Assembly: GCF_001613245.1 (NCBI RefSeq)
Contig: NZ_BDBZ01000014.1
Coordinates: 62,001-126,000 of the forward strand
Reading direction: 5' to 3'
Origin: Nocardia speluncae NBRC 108251
Lineage (GTDB): Bacteria; Actinomycetota; Actinomycetes; Mycobacteriales; Mycobacteriaceae
DNA length: 64,000 bases
The translations under genes and the position numbers were made by a program. Below the pieces are notes generated by a model, which made no database searches, was not told the origin of the DNA, and worked only from the letters and a program-made list of their open reading frames with translations. Of this stretch, positions 1 through 8,279 are shown piece by piece. Each line of letters opens with the position of its first letter. The first letter of the stretch is position 1.

Positions 1-475
1 CGTCCGGGTGGCTGGTGATGCCGGAGATCCTGTCGGTCAGCTCTGAATTGTTACTGATCGAGATGGGATCCGGCGGGATGACATCGAAGTCGAACGTTCC
101 CTGGACCGGTTGCCGGTGCAACTCAGGGAGCTCGGTGCGAGCGACGGAGGTACTGAATGGGATGTCCTCCATGCGTTTGTCGGGGTTCCGGGCGAATCTC
201 CACGGGAAGACTGCGATTCCGTTGATGACCGGCACCGAGTACTTGGCACCACCGGGGCTGATCAGGGTTGCGCCGGCGAGCTTGCCGAAGCATTCGAACC
301 GTTCGAGCACCCCGGAGTAGAAGAGGCCGTAGGCCCTGGTGGCCTTCTGCTGCGAGGTCCGTTGCGACTCGACGGAAGCAGCATGGACTTCCTTGACCAC
401 CTGCGGTATCAGCTCTCGAAGGGTAGGGCCATGGGTCCCGAGAATCCGTCGCGCCCAATCCTGGCTCTCGTCCAT
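1..475 (-). CDS. Hypothetical protein, truncated at left edge
   Basis: A minus-strand reading frame opens with ATG at 475 and stays open to base 1, so the C-terminus is outside the window. A strong ribosome binding site (GAGGAGG) lies 5 bases upstream of the ATG, which fixes the start. The protein begins MDESQDWARRILG, is soluble, mixed alpha/beta in composition, and contains a segment FDFDVIPPDPISIS near the edge. I recognise no family. The overlapping plus-strand frames lack comparable signals and are shadows. It has no neighbour reading in the same direction within the window, so context gives no function. Confidence 0.6.
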   Translation of the reverse strand, partial: MDESQDWARRILGTHGPTLRELIPQVVKEVHAASVESQRTSQQKATRAYGLFYSGVLERFECFGKLAGATLISPGGAKYSVPVINGIAVFPWRFARNPDKRMEDIPFSTSVARTELPELHRQPVQGTFDFDVIPPDPISISNNSELTDRISGITSHPD

Positions 476-774
476 CCGTGCCTCCTCGGACGACTGCTGA
501 TTTATTCCAGTATGCGTGAAGAGTTGGTGCGACATGTGACGTATTGACTTGCTCCACAATATATTTCGACATCTGTGTCGCCGCGGTGAGACAAAGGACG
601 GTTAGAGGGCGATGCCGAGGGCGCCGAAATGGCCGATCAAGGGTGGGGCCGGTGCGATGGGGTTTCTGAGGGCACGGTCAGGCGTTCGATCGGGGTCCGG
701 TTCGCCGCCACAGTTTCGAAACATGCCCGGGTGCACTGCCCGACAGCTCGTAATCCGGGAGTGCAATGGCCCCG

Positions 775-1295
775 GTCGCGGTGAGCTGCTGGGGACGGAT
801 CCCGACCTGCAGGCCCAACTCGACCAGCGGTATGAGTGGACCCTGATCTCCCGGCACCCCTGGGTCTTACGGGTAGTCACCACATTTCCTCCGGTGACTG
901 CGCCCGCGCTACTCGCCGATGTCGAACGTGTCTTTGCCGCGCTGGTCACCGCCGGCCTCGCGCCGATCCAGGCTTACCGCTCATTCCAGAGCGTCACCGG
1001 GCTTGTCGAAGGACTTGCCGCATTGCGGACGAGTATCTCGGAGGCCGACGGCAAGGGCATTACGAGCCGGTGGAGGACCCTGGAAATCCCGGCGATCCTC
1101 GAGCGACTCGGACCGAAGGAACATCCGGTCCAGTCCGCGCTCCTCGAATCCCTCGACGAGGCGATGGATGCGGACTCGATGGTCGAATTCGGTCTTGCGC
1201 GATTGCTCGACGGAATCGAGCAAGTGGTCGAACAGGGTCGCGGCGAGGACTGGCCGGGTCAGTGCGCCGGGGATTGTCCGAGCGAACGGAGATAG
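775..1295 (+). pseudogene. TetR regulator remnant (C-terminal domain only)
   Basis: The frame encodes a recognisable TetR C-terminal ligand-binding region: a helix-rich stretch from about DLQAQLDQRYEW through HPWVLRVV, LLADVERVFAALVTAGL and the final LARLLDGIEQVVE. This resembles the TetR_C_1 type. The DNA-binding helix-turn-helix that should precede it (about 60 residues) is absent. The upstream in-frame sequence, open back to 612, is low-complexity and not HTH-like. I therefore read it as a decayed gene, not a working regulator. Its 3' end overlaps the end of the convergent response-regulator gene by about 37 bases. Family assignment is by pattern recognition. Confidence 0.55.
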
Positions 1296-1939
1296 ATGAG
1301 GGTTGCTTGGACTCGGCGATCACCATCGCGAAGGGGGAGCTTCGCGAAGATGGCGCCGATGTGTTTGCGTACCGCGGCTTCCGAAACGGTCAAGACCTCG
1401 GCGATCCCGGAATTCGTGCGCCCCTCCGCTACCAGCGCGAGCACTTCCCGCTCCCGGGCGGTGAGGCCGGCCAGGGGCGTGTGGTGCCGGCCGGATTTGA
1501 CGAGAGCCCGGACGACCTCGGGATCGACGATTGTCTCACCGGCGGCGATCCGGGCCACGGTGTCGAGAAATTGCCGGACATGACCGACGCGTTCCTTCAA
1601 GAGGTAGCCCACACCGGCGGTCGAGTCGTCACCGAGGAGATCATCCAGGTAGGCAACCGAAACATACTGTGACAGGACAACTATCGGTAGCCGAGGGTCA
1701 CGGCGCCGTAGATCGGCGGCGGCGCGGAGCCCGTCGTCGGTGCCGTTCGGCGGCATCCGGACATCGGTGATCACCAGGTCGGGCAGGTAGGCCGCGCAGG
1801 CGTGGACGAGCCCGGGCGCGTCACCGACCGCGGCACTCACCTCGTGCCCGGCCGAGGTGAGCACGGTTTCCAGTCCTGCCCGCAGTAGGGGACTGTCCTC
1901 GGCCAGCACGATCCGCAGCCGGGCGGGAGGGTTTGTCAC
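1259..1939 (-). CDS. NarL/LuxR-family response regulator
   Basis: This is a 226-residue two-component response regulator. The receiver domain occupies about residues 8-125, with the acidic pocket at AED and the phospho-acceptor Asp59 in LVITDVRMPP. A LuxR-type helix-turn-helix lies at about 150-215 (LTAREREVLALVAEGRTNSGIAEVL, then VRKHIGAIFAKL). I chose the GTG at 1939 because it overlaps the kinase stop codon by 4 bases (GTGA), a typical translational coupling. It is the last gene of a minus-strand operon CPBP protease, sensor kinase, regulator, so the kinase at 1936-3129 is its expected phosphodonor. Confidence 0.9.
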   Translation of the reverse strand: MTNPPARLRIVLAEDSPLLRAGLETVLTSAGHEVSAAVGDAPGLVHACAAYLPDLVITDVRMPPNGTDDGLRAAADLRRRDPRLPIVVLSQYVSVAYLDDLLGDDSTAGVGYLLKERVGHVRQFLDTVARIAAGETIVDPEVVRALVKSGRHHTPLAGLTAREREVLALVAEGRTNSGIAEVLTVSEAAVRKHIGAIFAKLPLRDGDRRVQATLIYLRSLGQSPAH

Positions 1940-3129
1940 ACTGCGCACTCCATCCGAATGGTCGTCGGGCCGCCGGGCGGGCTGGTCACCGTGAGCTGTC
2001 CGTCCAGGGCCGCGAGACGGCGTTGCAACCGGTCGAGGCCGTGACCGTCGACGATATGCGCACCACCCGGGCCGTTGTCGCTGACGATCAGTATCCACCG
2101 CGAACCGGTGCGGGTGCCGTGCACATCGACCCGGGCGTCCTCGGTGTGCCGGGCGACATTGGTGAGGCATTCGGCGACGAGGACATAGGACATGTGCTCG
2201 ACCGCGGGTGGCAGGCGGTTGTTGTCGAGGTCGATGTCGATATCCAGCGGCAGGTCTGCGGCGAGGTCGGTCAGGGCCGGTGCGAGTCCGCGTTCGGACA
2301 GCACCCGAGGGGAGAAACCGCGCAGGACGGCCCGTAGTTCGCCCAAGGTTTCGTCGACCTGCCGGTGGGCCTCGGCAGCGAGACGGCCGGCGGGGCCGTT
2401 CGTATCCTGCGCTTCGGTCAGCCCCAAGTTCATCGACAGCGCGACCAGGCGGTGCTGGACACGATCGTGCAGTTCGGATTCGAGGAGTTCACGTTCGAAA
2501 CCCTCCGCTTCCAGCAGGGCCGAGCGGGAGCCTTCGATCCGCACGGCTTCGTGGCGCCAACGGTCGGAATCGGGGGTGAGCAGACTCCGGGCGAGCAGCG
2601 CCTCGAGCGCCGACCAGGCGCCGATGAGAATGAGCAGTACGAGCATGGCGAGCACGCCCACTCCCGCGGTGATCCAGGCCGCAGAACTGTTGTCGATCAC
2701 CCAGGGGCCGAAGTCGAAGTAATCGTCCCGGACGATGAACGGCGCAACGAACAGGACCGCGGCGACGGCGAAGCCCAGCGCGGCCAGGCAGAACACCGCA
2801 CCGCCGGACACTGCGGTGGCGATGATATAGGTGACATGCCGGAGTGTGGGCAGACGATGCGCGGCACTCGCCTCCCGCACCCGGGAATCGGCACGGACGG
2901 CTGTATCGGGGTCGATCAGCCGGAGCCGCATGCAGTGCAGTCGCAGCATGGGCTCCCACAGGGCGGCCCGCAACGAACGGGTGAGACCGAGCAGTACGAT
3001 CGGCACCAGACCGATCACTGTCAACGCCGACAGGACGCCGCCGCACACCACTGCGAGCAGCGCGCGCCACGGCCACGACGAGATCAAGAAGCGCGGACCT
3101 GTCCGGAGTGCGGATCCCATCGACGTCAC
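1936..3129 (-). CDS. Membrane-bound NarL-type sensor histidine kinase
   Basis: This 397-residue kinase has four or more predicted membrane segments in residues 20-170 (for example LLAVVCGGVLSALTVIGLVPIVLLGL and ITAGVGVLAMLVLLILIG), resembling the actinobacterial 'putative sensor' region. A HisKA_3 dimerisation domain follows, with phospho-acceptor His221 in ELHDRVQHRL. The C-terminal HATPase domain shows the N box (LVAECLTNVARH), DNGPGG and GHGLDRLQRRL. The GTG at 3129 overlaps the stop of the upstream CPBP gene by 4 bases; an ATG at 3120 is the alternative start. It partners the downstream regulator. The signal sensed is unknown. Confidence 0.88.
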   Translation of the reverse strand: MTSMGSALRTGPRFLISSWPWRALLAVVCGGVLSALTVIGLVPIVLLGLTRSLRAALWEPMLRLHCMRLRLIDPDTAVRADSRVREASAAHRLPTLRHVTYIIATAVSGGAVFCLAALGFAVAAVLFVAPFIVRDDYFDFGPWVIDNSSAAWITAGVGVLAMLVLLILIGAWSALEALLARSLLTPDSDRWRHEAVRIEGSRSALLEAEGFERELLESELHDRVQHRLVALSMNLGLTEAQDTNGPAGRLAAEAHRQVDETLGELRAVLRGFSPRVLSERGLAPALTDLAADLPLDIDIDLDNNRLPPAVEHMSYVLVAECLTNVARHTEDARVDVHGTRTGSRWILIVSDNGPGGAHIVDGHGLDRLQRRLAALDGQLTVTSPPGGPTTIRMECAV

Positions 3130-4004
3130 CGCCCGGTCTTCGGGGTCGCGTTCCGCGGACCGCCGAGTCTCGTCGTTACGACGATCCACGCGACTACCGG
3201 CAAATACGCTGCGCACATCAGCAGGGTAATCGACGCGCCGGAGGGACCCGCGTTACCGACGAACAGCTCCAAGCCGAGCGCGACCACGAGATTGCTGCCG
3301 CCGTGCAGCAGCGCGGGCGGCCACACCGACCCGCTCCGCGCCCACAACCAGCCGATCAGGAACTCCAGTTCGATCGACAGCGGCAGCCACAACAGCATGG
3401 CGATGAACGCGTCGGCGGCCGAACCGCCCGAGCCCAGGTAGCCCACCCACGGCAGCGGCCAATGCCACACACCCCAGATCACGCCGGTCGCGAAGGTCGT
3501 GGCCACGGGGCGGCCGGGGAGGAGGCGATCGCGGAGATAGGTGGTCCAGCCGAACTCTTCACCGAAGAAGATCGGGGCCGCCAGCACCGGGATGATCGGG
3601 GCGAGCACCAGGAACAGCACGGTACCGGAACCGAAATCGTGCAGCGCGGGACGCCACATTCCCAGCAGTACCGCAAGCAAGAGCGCGGCGGCGAGCACGC
3701 CGATCGGCAGCAGCGCCGCGGTCAGATACGACCGCCACTGCGTCCCGAACCGCGGCCGCAGACCCGAATCGGCGAAACCTTCCCGGGTGATCCACCGGCG
3801 AGTGATGATCGCCGCGATTGCAGGGGTGAAAGCGCCGGTCAGCAATTGGACGCTGGGATTGTCGAGGGAGTATCCGGCCGCTGCGGCGATACCCCACGGA
3901 ATCCATGCTCCCGCGAAAGCGAGCAGCAGGAACCAGAGGATGCCGCGCCGTCGAGTCAGGGTGCTGCGCCCGAACGGCTCCCGTTCGGTCAACGCTGTAG
4001 TCAT
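3126..4004 (-). CDS. CPBP family intramembrane glutamic protease
   Basis: This 292-residue integral membrane protein is of the CPBP (Abi/Rce1-like) family. It carries the diagnostic motifs in order: FFGEEFGWTTYLR with Glu149-Glu150, WGVWHWPLPW with His181, and LLHGGSN with His234. About seven or eight hydrophobic helices surround them. Members cleave prenylated or membrane substrates, or act in bacteriocin immunity and signalling. The role here is unknown. It is the first gene of a tightly overlapped operon with a sensor kinase and response regulator, so I infer that it either feeds the sensing pathway or is controlled with it. Confidence 0.87.
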   Translation of the reverse strand: MTTALTEREPFGRSTLTRRRGILWFLLLAFAGAWIPWGIAAAAGYSLDNPSVQLLTGAFTPAIAAIITRRWITREGFADSGLRPRFGTQWRSYLTAALLPIGVLAAALLLAVLLGMWRPALHDFGSGTVLFLVLAPIIPVLAAPIFFGEEFGWTTYLRDRLLPGRPVATTFATGVIWGVWHWPLPWVGYLGSGGSAADAFIAMLLWLPLSIELEFLIGWLWARSGSVWPPALLHGGSNLVVALGLELFVGNAGPSGASITLLMCAAYLPVVAWIVVTTRLGGPRNATPKTGR

Positions 4005-4196
4005 TCCTTGATTACACGGTGGCAGCTGCGGGAAGTCGGTGGTGGACAGACCCGTTTCGTGGTCGCGTACGCGCTACCCCGCACGGTCCGGTTCGGGGGC
4101 GATATGGTCGGGAAGCGAACAGCCGTCGCCGGGGAGCAGCCGTGGGTGCTTCCGGTGAGTGGGCTGCTTACCGGCGCCCGCGACGCGTTCGGTGGA

Positions 4197-4763
4197 CTAC
4201 GGCCCCGGGCGCAGCAGCACGCCGTTGAGGAGTCCGCGGATATGTTCCGGGTCCACGCTCTGGTCGCCGAGCAGGATCGCCGCACACAATCCGTCGCAGA
4301 GCGCGACGAAAGCCTCCACGGCGTCGGGGTCGGCGGATTGTGCCCGGGCAAGTTCCGCGACGCCGGCGCGCCAGCTCCACGCCGCGGGACGTAACGCGGG
4401 CCGGCGAGCCGCCAAGGTGGAGAGTTCCCGTTCCGCGAGCGCGCGCTCACGGCCGGGACCTGCGGATTCGGCGATGATCCGGGCGAGTCCGTCCACCGGG
4501 TCGTCGGCGGTGTCGATGAGTTGGCGGATGCGTTGCGTGTAGGCGTCTGTGACGCTGGTCAGGGCGGCGACCAGCAGGTCGTCCAGGGTGGCGAAGTAGT
4601 AGAGAGTGAGGCTGGTGGTGATACCGGCTTCCTTGGCCACGGTTCGGTGGGTCACGCCGGCGGCGCCGTCGCGGTGCACGATCGTCAGTGTGGCCTCGAT
4701 GATTTGAGCTCGGCGGCGCCGGCCGCGCAGCTTGCGGCCGTCGGCAGTGTCCTGCTCAGTCAT
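4197..4763 (-). CDS. TetR family repressor, linked to MFS exporter
   Basis: This 188-residue regulator has an N-terminal helix-turn-helix at about residues 18-62 (RAQIIEATLTIVHRDGAAGVTHRTVAKEAGITTSLTLYYFATLDDLL), typical of TetR. A helical C-terminal ligand-binding domain follows. It lies 10 bases downstream of the MFS transporter gene in the same direction, so the pair is probably one transcript. The likely operator is the long palindrome at 6342-6374 in front of the transporter. By analogy with similar pairs it would repress the transporter until a drug-like ligand binds; the ligand is not deducible. Confidence 0.88.
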   Translation of the reverse strand: MTEQDTADGRKLRGRRRRAQIIEATLTIVHRDGAAGVTHRTVAKEAGITTSLTLYYFATLDDLLVAALTSVTDAYTQRIRQLIDTADDPVDGLARIIAESAGPGRERALAERELSTLAARRPALRPAAWSWRAGVAELARAQSADPDAVEAFVALCDGLCAAILLGDQSVDPEHIRGLLNGVLLRPGP

Positions 4764-4773
4764 CGTGTTCCTC

Positions 4774-6324
4774 TCACCGATCGTCGCTGCCCTGGGTCGA
4801 GGCTATCGGTTCCGTGCTGTGGCCGGTGGCGCCGATCGGTGCGAGATGGCGTAGCTGCCGCAAACATACGACGGCTGCACCGGCGACGGCGATGCCTGCG
4901 GCGATCGCGGCGATGTTGAGCCCGCCGGTGAACGCCTCCCGGGCGTGCCGAAGTGCTTCTACCGGTAGTTGTTCGGTGACCGATACTGCGCCGGGGAGGC
5001 TGTCGGTGTAGGACTCGGCCACGGCGGCGGGTGCGTCGGCCGGGGCTTGCGCCATGATCCGGTAGACCGCCGTGGTGAGGCTTCCCAGCAGCGCAACCCC
5101 TGCGGCGATCCCCAGTTCCTGCACTGTCTCCGACAGTGCTGCCGCCGAACCGGACCTTTCCGAGGGGGCCGCGCTCACGACGATTTCGGTGCCGAGAGCG
5201 GCGATGACACCCAGTCCGAGATAGACGAATCCGAAGCCTGCCACCACCGCGGGCACGCTGTTCGTTCCGGCGACGGCAAGCAGGGCGTACCCGATCAACG
5301 ACAACGCCAGAGTGCCCGCCATGACGATTCCCGGCGAGACGCGACCGGCGAGCATCGGGGCACCGATCCCGCCGACGAGCATCGCCAGAGCAGGGGGCCC
5401 CATCCACAGTCCGGCCGCCGCCGGCGAGAGCCCGTCGACGAACTGCAGGTATTGGGTCACCAGGTACATCACCCCGCCGAAACCGGCCAAGCCGATCAGC
5501 AGGACGGACAGGGCAGCGGAGAAGCTCCGATCGGTGAAGAGCCTGATATCCAGCAGCGGCTCACGCAGGCGCAGTTGACGACGAACGAAGGCGATGGTCC
5601 CGGCACCGCCCAGCGCGGCAGCGGCCAGGACCTGGGCGTCGATACCGTGTGCGGCGGCGTGTTTGATCGCGAAGATGGCCGGAAGTAATGCGGCCAGCGA
5701 CAGGGCGACGCTCCACAGATCGAGCCGGGAGGTGTCATTCCGGAACTCCGGCAGGAGGGCCGGCGCCGCCACCAGTGTCGCTACGCTGACCGGAACCGCA
5801 AGCAGAAAGACTGCACCCCACCAGAAGTGGGCGACCAGGATGCCACCCACAATGGGTCCCGCCGCCATTCCCAGCGCGAACATCGTGGCCCACAAACCGA
5901 TCGCCGATGCCCGCTGCCGAGCGTCGGTGAACATGTTGCTGATCAGGGACAAGGTGGACGGCATCAGGGTCGCCCCGGCTACGCCGAGCAGCGCCCGTGC
6001 GGCGATGAGCCAGGGGGCACTTGTCGCGAACGCCGCTAACACCGAGGCTGCGCCGAATGCGGCCATACCGATCATCAGCAGGCGCCGGCGCCCGATCCGG
6101 TCGCCCAGCGTTCCCATCGTGATCAGGAAGCCTGCGATGAGGAATCCGTAGGCGTCCATGATCCACAACGTCTCCGTTGCGGTCGGTTGCAGGTCCGCGG
6201 CCAGGCTGGGGACAACCAGGTAGAGCGCCGTGACATCGAGACCCAGCAGCGCCGTCGGCAACATCAGCACCGCCAGGCCGGCCCACTGCCGCCACCCGGG
6301 GGCGGGCGCCCGTTGTGTGTCCAT
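4774..6324 (-). CDS. MFS drug transporter, DHA2 (14-TM) family
   Basis: This 516-residue proton-driven exporter has about 14 predicted membrane helices. It starts LAVLMLPTALLGLDVTALYLVVPSLAADL, carries the DHA2-type sequence WIMDAYGFLIAGFLITMGTLGDRIGRRRLLMIG (motif A with the GDRIGRRR loop), and has ATLMPSTLSLI and GPIVGGIL motifs further on. Length fits EmrB/QacA-like multidrug pumps. The ATG at 6324 is preceded by a GGAG/GGAAG-type ribosome site. The downstream TetR gene and the palindrome just upstream indicate substrate-inducible expression. The substrate is unknown. Confidence 0.9.
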   Translation of the reverse strand: MDTQRAPAPGWRQWAGLAVLMLPTALLGLDVTALYLVVPSLAADLQPTATETLWIMDAYGFLIAGFLITMGTLGDRIGRRRLLMIGMAAFGAASVLAAFATSAPWLIAARALLGVAGATLMPSTLSLISNMFTDARQRASAIGLWATMFALGMAAGPIVGGILVAHFWWGAVFLLAVPVSVATLVAAPALLPEFRNDTSRLDLWSVALSLAALLPAIFAIKHAAAHGIDAQVLAAAALGGAGTIAFVRRQLRLREPLLDIRLFTDRSFSAALSVLLIGLAGFGGVMYLVTQYLQFVDGLSPAAAGLWMGPPALAMLVGGIGAPMLAGRVSPGIVMAGTLALSLIGYALLAVAGTNSVPAVVAGFGFVYLGLGVIAALGTEIVVSAAPSERSGSAAALSETVQELGIAAGVALLGSLTTAVYRIMAQAPADAPAAVAESYTDSLPGAVSVTEQLPVEALRHAREAFTGGLNIAAIAAGIAVAGAAVVCLRQLRHLAPIGATGHSTEPIASTQGSDDR

Positions 6325-6341
6325 CTTCCACTCCGATCTAA

Positions 6342-6374
6342 TTGAACGAACGTACTAGTTGTACCATCGTTCAA
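6342..6374 (-). promoter_or_regulatory. Palindromic operator upstream of MFS-tetR
   Basis: A 33-base imperfect palindrome lies 18 bases in front of the MFS start codon. Its pattern is TTGAACGA-N2-GTAC-N5-GTAC-N2-TCGTTCAA, with every named half-site matching its mirror. Position and size suit a TetR-type operator controlling the MFS-tetR operon, probably overlapping its promoter. The repressor assignment is inferred from proximity. Confidence 0.6.
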
Positions 6375-6390
6375 GAATATTCGTAAGGGG

Positions 6391-6663
6391 GTGGCAGGGC
6401 GCGTCGGGATGGGCCTCTGGGTGTCGAGTCGGGGCGCTACGCGTTTCCGGTGGACGACGCCACCTCCGGCGCGGTACTCGGCCGGCTCGCCCAGTGGCCT
6501 GCCGTCGACTATGGATCCGGCCCGGAGAACTGCAGGGATCGGCGGATCAATCGGTTGTCCGGCGGTCGCGGGGGTTTACGTCCGTGACCCCGCTGGTCAC
6601 AGTTATGAACTCTTCACTGTCGCCCCCGATGCATCGGGTGAGGCGGGGGTTGCGGTATGGTAG
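6391..6663 (+). pseudogene. VOC (glyoxalase/bleomycin resistance) family remnant
   Basis: The 3' part reads GVYVRDPAGHSYELFTV, the typical C-terminal strand of vicinal oxygen chelate proteins, including the metal-ligand Glu in YELF. The preceding protein-like stretch, VESGRYAFPVDDATSGAVLGRLAQWPAVDYGSGPE, sits in a different frame from about 6422, so at least one frameshift separates them. The remnant is under 90 codons against about 120-150 for a complete VOC protein. It lies between two TetR-regulated loci and is probably non-functional. Confidence 0.45.
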
Positions 6664-6691
6664 TGACCAGAATTCACTAACTGGTCACTAC
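6660..6691 (+). promoter_or_regulatory. Perfect inverted repeat, TetR operator candidate
   Basis: Arms of 11 bases (GTAGTGACCAG and CTGGTCACTAC) are separated by a 10-base AT-rich spacer. The repeat ends 14 bases before the TetR start codon at 6706. This is the usual place for an autoregulatory TetR operator covering a promoter. Confidence 0.6.
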
Positions 6692-6705
6692 GGAAGTGAA
6701 GCCTC

Positions 6706-7389
6706 ATGCCACGCCCGCTCGTCCCCGATCGCCGGGGAAGGATCCTGACCGCGGCCGCCGAGCTGATCGTCGAATCCGGCTGGCCCGACACCACCGTCGC
6801 GCACATCGCGGAACGAGCCGGAATCGGCAAGGGTGCGGTCTACCGCGAGTTCGACGGCAAGGACGAAATCCTGGCCGCGGTGCTCAACCGCAGCATGCGG
6901 CGGATGACGGCGCAGGTGCACCGGCGAGTGATCGCCGCCGACAACCTGGTGGACCTGTCCGCCGTGTACCGGTTCGGCATGGAGGCGCTGCTGTCGGAGC
7001 CGCTGATGCGAGCGCTGTATCTGGGTGATGATTCGGTCCTCGGCGACCATGTTCGCGGGGTCGATGATCGACGCTATTCAGTCCGGATGGGCTGGCTCAC
7101 CGACTACATCGAAAAGCTCCAGCAGGCGGGAGTGATTGCGGACGATATTGCGAGCGACAACATCACCCGCATGCTGAGTGTTTTCACCATCGGCCTGGTC
7201 AATGCGCCCGGCACCCTCGGTGCCGGAACCGCCGAGGGGCTGACCGACACGGTGGCGCTCTTCGCGCAACTGATGGGCGCCGGTCTGCGCGGCCCCGGGC
7301 CGGTGGATGCCCCCGCCGCTCGGCAGGCCCAGATCGCGCTGCTGGAACAGCTGTCGGATCAACTCAACCAACTCGAGGAGCCGGTATGA
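6706..7389 (+). CDS. TetR family regulator, coupled to hydrolase
   Basis: This is a 227-residue regulator. The helix-turn-helix is at about residues 9-55 (RRGRILTAAAELIVESGWPDTTVAHIAERAGIGKGAVYREFDGKDEIL), and the C-terminal ligand-binding domain is helical. Its stop overlaps the start of the alpha/beta hydrolase by 4 bases (ATGA at 7386-7389), so both are translated from one message. The inverted repeat at 6660-6691 is its likely operator. The effector could be a substrate or product of the hydrolase, but nothing in the sequence names it. Confidence 0.9.
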   Translation: MPRPLVPDRRGRILTAAAELIVESGWPDTTVAHIAERAGIGKGAVYREFDGKDEILAAVLNRSMRRMTAQVHRRVIAADNLVDLSAVYRFGMEALLSEPLMRALYLGDDSVLGDHVRGVDDRRYSVRMGWLTDYIEKLQQAGVIADDIASDNITRMLSVFTIGLVNAPGTLGAGTAEGLTDTVALFAQLMGAGLRGPGPVDAPAARQAQIALLEQLSDQLNQLEEPV

Positions 7390-8279
7390 TCTCCGCATTC
7401 GAACGCTGCACCGACCTGACGATCGGCGGTGGCCCCATCCGGCACTACCGATCCGGTGAACAAGGACCGCCCGTACTGTTGCTGCACGGCGGGATGATGG
7501 ACACCGCCGAGGGGGTTTGGCGCGATATCGCACACCGGATGGCGGCGAAACACCAGGTGCACGCGATCGACCTCCCTCGGCACGGCGCCAGCAGGCCCTG
7601 GCCGGGCCGGCTGGACCGGCAGTTCTTCGATCGTTTCCTCGACGATCTCTTCGACCGTCTCGAATTGCCGCCCACGGCCATCGTCGGGTTGTCCCTCGGC
7701 GGGGGTATCGGAATCGGCTACGCGCTCCGCAATCCGGGCCGGGTCTCGGCGCTGATCGCGATCGGGCCCGGCGGGATCGGTGCGAAGCGGCGGGCCCAGT
7801 TCACCACCTGGGCGGTGATGAGAACACCGGGTCTGCTGAAACTCACCAGCAAGTATTTGGCCCGCAGCCCCGAAGCGGTCCGGCGGTCGATGATCACCAA
7901 TCTGACTGCCGGTGCCGACACCCGCGACTTCGACGCCATCCTGGACCTGGTCCAAGCCGAAGCGCGGGCGAAGGCGCGGTTCGGCGAACCGGCGCTCGAT
8001 GATTGGATGGTCGACGCCTATGGTCCTCGGCGGATGCGCTGGGACTATCTCACCGAACTCGACCGGCTCGCGGTGCCCAGCCTCTGGATCCGGGGCGAAA
8101 ACGATCCACTTGTGGGACATCCGGAACTCGCCGCCGCCGCGGCGGCGGCACCCGGCGGCCGGTTCGCCGCGATTCCCGATGCGGGGCATATCGTCACCTA
8201 CGATCAACCGGCCGAATTCTTTCGGCTGGCCGACGAATTCCTCGATTCGGCCGCCGGAGGGCGTGAGCGCACCGGATGA
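7386..8279 (+). CDS. Alpha/beta hydrolase
   Basis: This 297-residue alpha/beta hydrolase shows the oxyanion-hole region LLLHGGMMD, the nucleophile elbow GLSLGGGIG with the catalytic Ser, a late acidic residue in WIRGENDPLVGH, and the catalytic His in DAGHIVTYDQP. There is no signal peptide, so it is cytoplasmic. It is translationally coupled to the preceding TetR gene, suggesting substrate-responsive expression. Esterase, haloperoxidase-like or lactonase activity are all possible; the substrate cannot be called. Confidence 0.85.
   Translation: MISAFERCTDLTIGGGPIRHYRSGEQGPPVLLLHGGMMDTAEGVWRDIAHRMAAKHQVHAIDLPRHGASRPWPGRLDRQFFDRFLDDLFDRLELPPTAIVGLSLGGGIGIGYALRNPGRVSALIAIGPGGIGAKRRAQFTTWAVMRTPGLLKLTSKYLARSPEAVRRSMITNLTAGADTRDFDAILDLVQAEARAKARFGEPALDDWMVDAYGPRRMRWDYLTELDRLAVPSLWIRGENDPLVGHPELAAAAAAAPGGRFAAIPDAGHIVTYDQPAEFFRLADEFLDSAAGGRERTG

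Noticed and set aside
1936..3441. Long plus-strand frames opposite the sensor kinase and CPBP protease
   Set aside because: Translations are Arg/Gly/Pro-rich with no motifs; they mirror well-defined minus-strand genes.
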